NCBI RefSeq assembly: GCF_000420505.1
Contig: NZ_ATVB01000001.1
Span: 173,731-237,730, forward strand
DNA: 64,000 nucleotides
Source of the DNA: Alloscardovia omnicolens DSM 21503
GTDB lineage: Bacteria; Actinomycetota; Actinomycetes; Actinomycetales; Bifidobacteriaceae
Direction of reading: 5' to 3'
Shown here in pieces: positions 37,969 through 45,285 of this stretch. How positions within the stretch are numbered: position 1 is the stretch's first letter; each line of letters starts with the position of its first letter. The notes beneath the pieces are model-generated. The model made no database searches and was not told the origin of the DNA. It was given only the letters and a program-made list of their open reading frames with translations. The position numbers and the translations under genes are program-made.

Positions 37969-38760
37969 TTATTTCTTGACGCCGCCAAAACGACGGTCAC
38001 GACCTGCAAACTTTTGGATAGATCGCCACAGCACTTCACGAGAGCAGTCTGGGAAAAGTTCAGGAATAAAATCAAGCTCAGCATATGCTGCCTGCCACGG
38101 CAAGAAATTACTGGTGCGCTGCTCTCCTGACGTGCGAATAACCAAGTCGCAGTCTGGAACATCTGGCAAATACAGATGCTCGGAAATCATTTTTTCGGTT
38201 ACTTTATGACCTTTGATTTTACTTTCTGCTACTTCACGCGCTATGGCTGCAGCAGCGTCCGCGATTTCCGCTCGTCCTCCGTAGTTAATGCAGAAAATAA
38301 CATCGATAACCGTATTATTTTTTGTTTTTTCTTGAGCAATTTCTAGCTCTTTAATAACAGATTTCCACAGCTTTGGTCTGCGTCCGCTCCAGCGCACACG
38401 CACTCCCCACTCATTCATTTGAGCAACTCGACGATGAATAATATCGCGAGAAAAGCCCATAAGGAAGCTCACTTCTTGAGGAGAACGCTTCCAATTTTCC
38501 GTAGAAAAAGTATACAGACTCAGATAGCGCACGCCTGCTTCGATAGCACCAGCGATAATATCGAAAACCACAGGTTCTGCAGCTTGATGCCCGTTTGTGC
38601 GGATAAGACCTCGTTCTTGAGCCCAACGGCCATTACCATCCATAATCACGCCCACATGACGAGGAACGGCGCCTTGAGGGAAAGAAGGGATGATCTCTGG
38701 GTGCGAAAAAGGTGCCGAAGGAATATCCAACGACGTGTAATCTACATTTTCAAAACTCAT
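37969..38760 (-). CDS. uppS: Isoprenyl (undecaprenyl/decaprenyl) diphosphate synthase
   Basis: 263-residue cis-prenyltransferase that makes the lipid carrier for peptidoglycan precursors. The signature HVGVIMDGNGRWAQERG with catalytic Asp, the Phe/Arg motif YTFSTENWKR and the C-terminal RTSGEQRTSNFLPWQ are intact. Its ATG overlaps the recO stop by four bases (ATGA), so the two are coupled, a common actinobacterial recO-uppS pair. Confidence 0.97.
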   Translation of the reverse strand: MSFENVDYTSLDIPSAPFSHPEIIPSFPQGAVPRHVGVIMDGNGRWAQERGLIRTNGHQAAEPVVFDIIAGAIEAGVRYLSLYTFSTENWKRSPQEVSFLMGFSRDIIHRRVAQMNEWGVRVRWSGRRPKLWKSVIKELEIAQEKTKNNTVIDVIFCINYGGRAEIADAAAAIAREVAESKIKGHKVTEKMISEHLYLPDVPDCDLVIRTSGEQRTSNFLPWQAAYAELDFIPELFPDCSREVLWRSIQKFAGRDRRFGGVKK

Positions 38761-39515
38761 AGCACGGATTTTACCAATTGGAGGGAGCGAACGGGTCTTT
38801 CAATGTAGTATTGCAACCATTCCTCAACAATTCCCCCAATTGCGGGGTTGAGAGCAGCTTTATCTTGACGGCTCTCATCAAGTAAATCCCATCGACCTTT
38901 TAGCAATGCAAAAAGTTGCACACGCATGTCGTAACTTATCTCCTGAGCATCCATAAAACGGTCGGTAGAGCAAGTAATTCCGCCAGCTGATACAGAAAAA
39001 TAGTTAAGATCAGTTTGACGACCACATACAGCGCAACGGTCTAAACGAGGAGCCCATCCGCCCGTAGAAAGTAGTCTGAGTAGAAAAGAATTTTCAATCA
39101 CGTCTGCGCTATGTTCTCCGCGTGCAAGAGAAGCTAAAGCGCTCACGAGGAGCGTGTAGTATGGCTGAACATCCTGCGGCATCATCTGCTCAGCAGCGTC
39201 AAGAAGTTTATCGACGGATTCGACCATAACATTGGCTGCTACGTAAGACTCATACGAAGCAGCCAGCGTAGAACCATAGGCAGCAACTGATTCGACCTGG
39301 TTAATATGTTGCAGTTCTCCCCTGCCTTCGTAGATAAGAAAACTATTGCGTGAAAAAGGTTCTAAACGCCCGCCAAAGCGAGAACGCGTGCGACGCACAC
39401 CCTTAGCTACTGCACGAATTTTACCGTGAGAGCGTGTTAACACGGTGATGATTCTATCTGCTTCGCCCAGCTTAACTGTGCGTAAAACAACGCCTTCATC
39501 GGTATAACTTGGCAT
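38757..39515 (-). CDS. recO: RecO, recombination mediator
   Basis: 252-residue RecFOR pathway protein that helps load RecA. The N-terminal OB fold begins YTDEGVVLRTVKLGEADRII; FGGRLEPFS follows, and a zinc-finger-like segment has DRCAVCGRQTD and GITCS. ATG 39515 is preceded by AAGGAGG; a GTG two codons earlier lies in the same site. It heads the recO-uppS unit. Confidence 0.95.
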   Translation of the reverse strand: MPSYTDEGVVLRTVKLGEADRIITVLTRSHGKIRAVAKGVRRTRSRFGGRLEPFSRNSFLIYEGRGELQHINQVESVAAYGSTLAASYESYVAANVMVESVDKLLDAAEQMMPQDVQPYYTLLVSALASLARGEHSADVIENSFLLRLLSTGGWAPRLDRCAVCGRQTDLNYFSVSAGGITCSTDRFMDAQEISYDMRVQLFALLKGRWDLLDESRQDKAALNPAIGGIVEEWLQYYIERPVRSLQLVKSVL

Positions 39516-39551
39516 GCTCACCTCCTTACGCTCACATCGTACTAAAAAATA

Positions 39552-39579
39552 TCAGCGCCCATCCAAAGATGAGCGCTGA
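39552..39579 (-). terminator. Terminator of the DivI1A-repeat gene
   Basis: Arms TCAGCGCCCATC (39552-39563) and GATGAGCGCTGA (39568-39579), followed on the minus strand by ATATTTTTTAG, a typical intrinsic terminator. Confidence 0.88.
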
Positions 39580-39595
39580 GCATATATGCAAACCT

Positions 39596-40723
39596 TTACT
39601 CTTCAGACTTAGCTATAGGAGTATCGTCAAGCTTAGGCATGTGGAACTGAACAGATTGAATAGAACCAGCATCCATCAAACCGCTGTAATCTACGCCACT
39701 ATCTGCAGCTGTTGAGCCGCGTTCAGGCTTGGTTACAGGTGCAAAGCTTGCAGGAGCATCTTCGAAAATCTTTTCTTCTTCTTGACTAATAGAATCGAAG
39801 CTGGCGCTTTCGGTGTCTTCTGTTCGTGCCGGTTCCGAGGTTGAGTGCAACTTACTGAGCACGGATGCAACGTCAGTTGTGCTCAATGTAGAGCCATCAC
39901 TGTTATCCATAACACTCGTTACAGCAGGGTCAGCTTGAACTTCGGTAGCTGCTTCGGTAGCTGCGGACTGCTCGCTTACCGACTGTTCGGAGCGTGATGC
40001 AGGCGTGAAGTAGTCAGGAATAAGAGGCTGAACAAAAGAAGTTTCACTGTTGAGTAATTCCGTCGAATCAGGTAAATCTGGCTCAGCGCTGTTCATACGC
40101 TCGGTTGACTCGATATGAGAAAGAACTTCGATAGCTCGGTTGAGGTACGCGTCTACTTCCCCCTCGTTATATCCTGAATGACCGGTGCGCTGCGTAAAGA
40201 GAGTGCTTGCAACCTGACGTGAGGAAAAATCTTCATAATCAGTGGAGCGCTGATTATTTTCGCTTGACAAAACGCCAAGAGATAGCTTGTTGTTGAGATA
40301 CTGCGTGAGAGAGAAAACAAAATTATCTACTTGTTTTACATCATACGCTGGGGTAAAAGCACGAGCACGGGAGAATAGTTTGCGCTTCTCGCGCTGAGCA
40401 CGTGGAATAAGGCTGAGAGCAAGCTGCTCAGTCTGAGCTCGCCACTCTGCTATACCTTCATGCGCGATAGTCCATGCAGCTAACTTATCTACTACAGCGT
40501 CTTCTAAACGACGAAGTGCATTATCTACTGCTTCAATATCGTAACCATTTCTCTCAAGATCGAAACATTGCTTTTGAATATCGACCTGTGTCATATTTGG
40601 CTCAGACTCTTCATACAAGTTACGTGTAGATTCAAGGAACTCGTCTACTTGACTTACACTATAGCCCCACTCGTTTTTGGGTGCGCGCTCAACGCCGTGA
40701 GGCTTCTCTTGGATTCGTGCCAT
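39596..40723 (-). CDS. DivI1A-repeat protein with four DivIVA-type motifs
   Basis: 375-residue protein. Four copies of the DivIVA N-terminal motif GYxxxxVDxxL occur at about residues 20 (GYSVSQVDEFL), 60 (GYDIEAVDNAL), 126 (AYDVKQVDNFV) and 184 (GYNEGEVDAYL), and the second half is Ser/Thr/Glu/Asp-rich and probably disordered. This is the architecture of the actinobacterial DivI1A-repeat proteins, whose function is unknown. ATG 40723 has AAGGAG seven bases upstream. It is transcribed alone next to recO, and a link to polar growth or division is inferred from the motif. Confidence 0.85.
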   Translation of the reverse strand: MARIQEKPHGVERAPKNEWGYSVSQVDEFLESTRNLYEESEPNMTQVDIQKQCFDLERNGYDIEAVDNALRRLEDAVVDKLAAWTIAHEGIAEWRAQTEQLALSLIPRAQREKRKLFSRARAFTPAYDVKQVDNFVFSLTQYLNNKLSLGVLSSENNQRSTDYEDFSSRQVASTLFTQRTGHSGYNEGEVDAYLNRAIEVLSHIESTERMNSAEPDLPDSTELLNSETSFVQPLIPDYFTPASRSEQSVSEQSAATEAATEVQADPAVTSVMDNSDGSTLSTTDVASVLSKLHSTSEPARTEDTESASFDSISQEEEKIFEDAPASFAPVTKPERGSTAADSGVDYSGLMDAGSIQSVQFHMPKLDDTPIAKSEE

Positions 40724-40791
40724 GAGGTACTCCTTATTCATAACTACATTCAAGGATACAACAGCATATGCCAAGTGAAACACGCCGATGT

Positions 40792-40820
40792 TTGCACAAG
40801 TCAGAATACTCTGGTAACTT
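40792..40820 (+). promoter_or_regulatory. Promoter of tRNA-Val
   Basis: TTGCAC (40792-40797) and TAACTT (40815-40820) with a 17-bp spacer, ending 10 bp before the tRNA. Confidence 0.65.
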
Positions 40821-40830
40821 ATTCCAAGTC

Positions 40831-40904
40831 GGGCGATTAGCTCAGTTGGCTAGAGCGCCACGTTTACACCGTGGATGTCAGGGGTTCGAGTCCCTTATCG
40901 CCCA
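40831..40904 (+). tRNA. tRNA-Val (anticodon TAC)
   Basis: The cloverleaf folds fully: acceptor GGGCGAT/ATCGCCC, D arm with GCTCAGTTGGCTAGAGC, anticodon stem CCACG/CGTGG around TTTACAC, and a TTCGAGT T loop. The discriminator is A and CCA is not encoded. An intrinsic terminator follows directly. Confidence 0.97.
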
Positions 40905-40915
40905 CCGAATTAGAC

Positions 40916-40948
40916 CTCATGATTCTTTGAGGAATCATGAGATTTTTT
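40916..40948 (+). terminator. Intrinsic terminator of tRNA-Val
   Basis: Arms CTCATGATTC (40916-40925) and GAATCATGAG (40932-40941), followed by ATTTTTTG. Confidence 0.9.
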
Positions 40949-40995
40949 GTTTTGCATTGTAGCGTCCGCAGTTCTGTCGTTTTAGAACCTTTAAG

Positions 40996-41004
40996 CCCCC
41001 CCCC
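40996..41004 (+). repeat. C9 homopolymer tract upstream of the GIY-YIG gene
   Basis: Nine consecutive C residues between TTAAG and CTTAAG-like flanks, 64 bp before the GIY-YIG start. Tracts of this kind are prone to slippage and could change promoter spacing. Confidence 0.7.
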
Positions 41005-41068
41005 TTAAGAAAATGATAGTGAATCTGCTAATGCAGGGAACGATGGGTTCCCTCGGAAGGAGTCAAAG

Positions 41069-41971
41069 ATGTCCAACAATACTCTAGATTCAAAAGTTCG
41101 CAGACAAGTCGCAGATGAATTAGGTCATTATGTGTATGCTCTCATTGATCCGCGAACTTCTATTCCTTTTTATGTGGGAAAAGGACGTGGAGAAAGGTTC
41201 GCGTCTCACGGCTATGAAGCATATTATTACTCCGAGCAAGATGATAATAATAACACCGGAGCCAAAGTCACGAAAATTAATGAAATTCGCAAGGCGGGAT
41301 TAGAACCGGAGATTTGGATTATCAGACACGGTATGAAGTCAGACACTGAGTACACTGCAGTTGAAGCTGCGTGCATTGATCTATTTCAAACCTTTCCTGT
41401 ACTGCCTACAACAGAAGATGCAAACAGATTCCCAAATCAGCATATAGAACAATTGACCAATGCGCGCAAGGAAGCTAGCCGGGGTCATGGAATTATGAGA
41501 CTGTCTGACTTAGTTGAAGAAATGGCTGCCCCTGTTTTGGACACAACGAGACCTCTTTTAACAATCACTCTTGGCGGGTGGACTGATACACCTGAGGGTG
41601 AGGATATGCCAGGCGGAGTAAAACGCTACGGTTATGGATACAAGCATGAATGGCTTCCAAGCGAAGAACGCAAGAAGCATTACTATGATATCGCTCTTTC
41701 TGCAAGTGGCTGGTGGAAAATTAACCCGAGCGAGGAGCAAAAGAGAAATATCGAATACGCTGTTGCTATTCATCGAGGTGTAACACGCGCATTGTTGAGA
41801 ATTATTCCTGGCTCCTGGGTTTATAACGAAACGTTCAAAAGATCAGCTTTCAAATTCGAAGTGGTCGAAGATGGGGAAGTATTTGAAGAAACCGTCGGCG
41901 AATTCGGGCACAGAGAGCCACCGCGTAAAAAAGGTACTCAGAGCCTGTACTACTGGCCTCGACGGTCTTAA
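41069..41971 (+). CDS. LEM-3-type GIY-YIG nuclease-domain protein
   Basis: 300-residue protein with an N-terminal GIY-YIG domain of the LEM-3-like kind: the two tyrosines lie in HYVYALIDP (21-28) and PFYVGKGRGERF (33-44), where VYA and YVG replace GIY and YIG. A putative catalytic Glu is in TAVEAACIDLF. The C-terminal 140 residues form a second domain I do not recognise (GYGYKHEWLP, GWWKINPSEEQK, GTQSLYYWP). AAGGAG precedes the ATG. It is a lone gene between tRNA-Val and a terminator, opposite to its neighbours, with a C9 tract upstream. Such genes are often accessory; DNA cleavage or repair is inferred only from the first domain. Confidence 0.7.
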   Translation: MSNNTLDSKVRRQVADELGHYVYALIDPRTSIPFYVGKGRGERFASHGYEAYYYSEQDDNNNTGAKVTKINEIRKAGLEPEIWIIRHGMKSDTEYTAVEAACIDLFQTFPVLPTTEDANRFPNQHIEQLTNARKEASRGHGIMRLSDLVEEMAAPVLDTTRPLLTITLGGWTDTPEGEDMPGGVKRYGYGYKHEWLPSEERKKHYYDIALSASGWWKINPSEEQKRNIEYAVAIHRGVTRALLRIIPGSWVYNETFKRSAFKFEVVEDGEVFEETVGEFGHREPPRKKGTQSLYYWPRRS

Positions 41972-41996
41972 GCTTCTATATAGAAACCTAACCCTG

Positions 41997-42036
41997 AATT
42001 GCCTTCTGATTCGTTTACGAGAATCAGAAGGCAATT
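41997..42036. terminator. Bidirectional terminator after the GIY-YIG gene
   Basis: Perfect 16-bp arms AATTGCCTTCTGATTC (41997-42012) and complement (42021-42036) with an 8-base loop, between two convergent genes. Confidence 0.9.
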
Positions 42037-42058
42037 CATATGTTCAGAAGTTAAGCTC

Positions 42059-43150
42059 TTATTCCCCCAGCACTCGACGCATAAAAACGTCCATCTTATC
42101 GAGGGAAATCTGGGAACGTTCATACGTTGCCAATCCAATAACTGAAACATGACCAAGCTTGCCCCATTGCTTGACATCAGCATCGTCGAGCTCATAATCA
42201 ACGCCTAATTTTTCCAAACGTTCAGCTAAATCAACGTTCTCGTCGTGAAGAAAATCATCGCTCGATGTATTAATAAATACAGGAGGAAGCGGCGCTGCAA
42301 CCAATAAATCTGTAGTGTTATCGTAACCGACAAACTTATCGTGTACACTTTCGAAAACTTCTGGGCAAATACTTTGCAACATACCCGCATAACTGTGCGG
42401 ATCAAAATGTTCTTTAAGGTTGTAAATGCCGCAAACGAGGAGAAGCCCTCTAATATTTAGTCCTGCCTGAGGAACGCCTGTTTGAGCGCTCATAGCCTGA
42501 CTATTTTCAATCTGTGTGCTGTGCAAAGCCATACAAGCGCCTGCTGAGTCGCCGGTGAGGAACAGTTTATCTATATCTGCGCCGTAATTTGCACCGTGCT
42601 CAAGAACCCATGAATATGCGTGCGATAAATCGGTAAGAATATCTACAAAAGTCCATCGCGGTCCTGGACGGTAACTTGGCACAACCACAACATAACCGCG
42701 GTGAGCTAAGTGCATAGCGAAACTACGGTTAAGTTCACGGGTACCGTAAACGAAGCCGCCGCCATGATCATCGATAACAACAGGATATAGCTTTCCCTCA
42801 CCCGCATCTGCAGGCGCGAAAACATCTAAATAATGGGCACGCTGATTATCATCTTGATAAGCAATTGCAAGATGAGCAGTCACATCGCGCGGTAAATCCC
42901 ACGCAAGAATGCGAGGATAATCGGTTCTCGAACTCATCAGACGCATAATCCATGCGGTCATGCGAGCGCGCATAGATACTGGTGAAGAAATCTGTGCGGC
43001 TGTACTACCCCACAGATCTTCGTCCATATAGCTCCACAGTTTACCCGCTTTGCGCCAGCTTTCGAGAGCACGTGCCTGCTCTACGATAGCGTAAGCATTG
43101 CTGTTATCAGATGTTCCTGGTCCGTTCAAACTTGATGATGTATTGCTCAT
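42059..43150 (-). CDS. Alpha/beta-hydrolase, esterase/HSL-like
   Basis: 363-residue carboxylesterase-like protein. The oxyanion motif DDHGGGFVYG and the nucleophile elbow GDSAG (Ser at about 202) are those of the hormone-sensitive lipase/BD-FAE group; an Asp in NTSSDDFLHDE and a His in KLGHVSVI complete a plausible triad. No signal peptide is seen, so it is probably cytoplasmic. ATG 43150 has AAAGGAG seven bases upstream; the frame is open to 43234 without a site. A 21-bp palindrome upstream may be the operator of an unlinked regulator. Substrate unknown. Confidence 0.85.
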   Translation of the reverse strand: MSNTSSSLNGPGTSDNSNAYAIVEQARALESWRKAGKLWSYMDEDLWGSTAAQISSPVSMRARMTAWIMRLMSSRTDYPRILAWDLPRDVTAHLAIAYQDDNQRAHYLDVFAPADAGEGKLYPVVIDDHGGGFVYGTRELNRSFAMHLAHRGYVVVVPSYRPGPRWTFVDILTDLSHAYSWVLEHGANYGADIDKLFLTGDSAGACMALHSTQIENSQAMSAQTGVPQAGLNIRGLLLVCGIYNLKEHFDPHSYAGMLQSICPEVFESVHDKFVGYDNTTDLLVAAPLPPVFINTSSDDFLHDENVDLAERLEKLGVDYELDDADVKQWGKLGHVSVIGLATYERSQISLDKMDVFMRRVLGE

Positions 43151-43229
43151 TGAATGCTCCTTTGCACATACAGTATTGTGCTTATAGTAAGGGGCACTCC
43201 TCGACATGAGAAACATCATGACAGAGGCA

Positions 43230-43250
43230 TTCAAACAGGTACTGTTTGAA
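43230..43250. promoter_or_regulatory. 21-bp palindrome, candidate operator
   Basis: TTCAAACAG-GTA-CTGTTTGAA, a perfect 9-bp dyad 80-100 bp upstream of the esterase start. It resembles TetR-family operators in size and symmetry. Confidence 0.5.
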
Positions 43251-43298
43251 CAATACCTCGTTTTAGCTCCTGATGAACGTTGCTATATAGACTCAGGT

Positions 43299-43712
43299 TT
43301 AGCGGCCGCGACCGAAAGCACGTAAACGGATACCGTTCCAATCAGGTGCCACAGTCTCTGGTGTGGATGCGTTCATACCTGCAGTTTTTGCTGCATTCTG
43401 TAAGGTATTTGGACCGATAGCATCTGGGCGACCTGGCTTAGGAATCAAAACCCAAAATGGGGCACCAGCGTTCAACATTTCGCTGGCATCCATAATGGTA
43501 TCTGCGAGTTCATCCTCATCATCGCCATCGCGCCACCAGAGGATAACACCATCTACGCCGGCATCGTACTCTTCATCGACGAGTTCCTCGCCGAGGTATT
43601 CTTCCAATGCTGCTCGTAGGTTTTCATCTACGTCGTCGTCCCACTGCCATTCCTGAACTACGTCCCCTGGCTGGAATCCGAACTCTTGTGCTTCATTTCC
43701 TGTATTAGACAC
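43299..43712 (-). CDS. DUF3052 protein
   Basis: 137-residue acidic cytoplasmic protein of the actinobacterial DUF3052 family. The N-terminal FGFQPGDVVQEWQWDDDVD and the central VDGVILWWRDGDDEDELAD are characteristic. No catalytic residues are evident and the function is unknown. It is transcribed alone, between the esterase and the Lon-type protease genes. Confidence 0.9.
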   Translation of the reverse strand: MSNTGNEAQEFGFQPGDVVQEWQWDDDVDENLRAALEEYLGEELVDEEYDAGVDGVILWWRDGDDEDELADTIMDASEMLNAGAPFWVLIPKPGRPDAIGPNTLQNAAKTAGMNASTPETVAPDWNGIRLRAFGRGR

Positions 43713-43776
43713 AGTTTGAGCATAACAAAATGCACGGAAAAAGCACGAGCAACTCCTACTTATCCGTGCGAATTGC

Positions 43777-44847
43777 TTATTTCACAGCGCAGGTCTTCAA
43801 CCCCACCGTATCTCCTGCCCCAATAGCAACAACGGCTTTATACGCCTGATCAATAGTCGAGACAGCATATACCTTCAAACCGTCCGGAATATGACCCACC
43901 ACTTCATCACAGTTGCTCTCAGGTGCAATGAAATACGAAGCACCATCGCGCTGAGCACCCACCATTTTGAGCTGAATGCCGCCAATTGCCCCAATCGTGC
44001 CATCTTTCTCGATAGTTCCCGTGCCCGCAATGTTTTTACCGCCGGCTTCATCAGTAGCCGTCAAAGATGTAATAATTCCCAAAGTATAAATCATGCCTGC
44101 AGAGGGTCCGCCCACGTTATCAATGTTGAGCTTCACCTTTGCTTTCGACACGTCTACGCCTAAATATTTGTGCGCGTACTGCAAGCCAATCTTAGACGCA
44201 ACGTCTTGCGCACCCGTCATCTCCTGCGTACCCTCTTTAACATAATCTTCTGCTGTCGTATCTACCGAGTAGACGGCCTCTTGAGGCATAACTGCCATAT
44301 GTGGATGGAACCAGGCAAAAATCGCCGCAGCCGTCGGAACTGTATAGCCAGGAACTCCTGTTGCCGACACGGTAACCAAACGCAACTGTCCCTTATCTTT
44401 GTACGTGCGCACGCCTGAAATTGAAATCATGCGCGTTTTCAAGTCTTTGGAGACACGCCCATACACATTTGCTGTTGGACCAGGCACTTCAATAACAAAC
44501 GGACTCGGAGCAAAAAGAAGGGCTGCAATAATGAAAACCAAAAATACTGTAGCAAGACCGCGACGATGAGCACGCTTTGATTCTTGCGTTTTTCGCATAT
44601 GAGAAGGGACGAGCATGATGTTAGGAACAACGCCGTTAGATTGTTCTGAAGTAAATTGTTCTGAAGAACCCTCCTGCACCTCCAGCGAATCCGCACGCAT
44701 CTCCGCGCCAGCTTCCCCTTTGTAGTCGTTTGGTACACTAACTCCCCCACTATACTCGTAGGATGAAGCAACCCCATGCTCAGAAGATACTTCCCCCTTA
44801 TACTCCGAAGGTGAAAATTTCTCAGAGGACTGATTTTCATTATGCAT
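43777..44847 (-). CDS. Membrane Lon-type (S16) protease, YlbL-like, no PDZ domain seen
   Basis: About 356 residues. An acidic/Ser-rich cytoplasmic N-terminus with SEYKGE-type repeats is followed by one membrane helix (LATVFLVFIIAALLF) and FVIEVPGPTANVYG, as in YlbL. The C-terminal Lon domain has the catalytic Ser in DNVGGPSAGM and the Lys in GIQLKMVGAQ. In the usual YlbL layout a PDZ domain of about 90 residues lies just before the protease domain. Here the sequence passes from MTGAQDVASKIG almost directly to KVKLNIDNVGG, so the PDZ domain seems to be missing. The start could be ATG 44865, 44856 or 44847. Confidence 0.85.
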   Translation of the reverse strand: MHNENQSSEKFSPSEYKGEVSSEHGVASSYEYSGGVSVPNDYKGEAGAEMRADSLEVQEGSSEQFTSEQSNGVVPNIMLVPSHMRKTQESKRAHRRGLATVFLVFIIAALLFAPSPFVIEVPGPTANVYGRVSKDLKTRMISISGVRTYKDKGQLRLVTVSATGVPGYTVPTAAAIFAWFHPHMAVMPQEAVYSVDTTAEDYVKEGTQEMTGAQDVASKIGLQYAHKYLGVDVSKAKVKLNIDNVGGPSAGMIYTLGIITSLTATDEAGGKNIAGTGTIEKDGTIGAIGGIQLKMVGAQRDGASYFIAPESNCDEVVGHIPDGLKVYAVSTIDQAYKAVVAIGAGDTVGLKTCAVK

Positions 44848-45285
44848 TTGGTTCATGCCTTTCATAATATTGAGGCAAAAGGATTTTTGAAGACTAATAC
44901 ATACGAGGATATAGGAAGGACGATGTATAGAAAAGAACAACCATGCAGAAGATAGCGCGAGTAAAACTTGTACGCTTCGTTACGAGATAAAAGTTCGGCT
45001 ATGATTACCTTCGACGCACTCAGTAATCTCAATAATACTTTCACTCAGCGATACTCTTACTCAGTAACACTGTTACTATCGGTGAGCACTTGATTGACCA
45101 GCTACGCACAAGTTGAAATGAGCTATCTGACCGCACAATAGAACAGAGCCACATTACCTCTTCAAACACACCGGTACCCCACCAAATATCTGACTATCTC
45201 CCCCCCCCCAAAAAAAACAGAACACTCCCCAGACCCCAAAACCCAAACACCAAAAACAACCCCAAACACAGCAAGGACAAAACAC
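44848..45285. other. Intergenic region with C10A8 tract, no gene seen
   Basis: About 440 bp between divergent genes. No coding frame is convincing. It holds several CTCAG-type short repeats, a small hairpin (AGTAAC/GTTACT, 45063-45077) and the C10A8 tract at 45200-45217. Confidence 0.6.
45200..45217 (+). repeat. C10-A8 homopolymer tract
   Basis: Ten C residues directly followed by eight A residues, 68 bp upstream of the DUF2342 zincin gene; the second slippage-prone C tract within 5 kb. Confidence 0.7.

Noticed and set aside
40831..42036. Integrated element at tRNA-Val
   Set aside because: No integrase and no second copy of the tRNA 3' end within the downstream few kb; only the single GIY-YIG gene is unusual.
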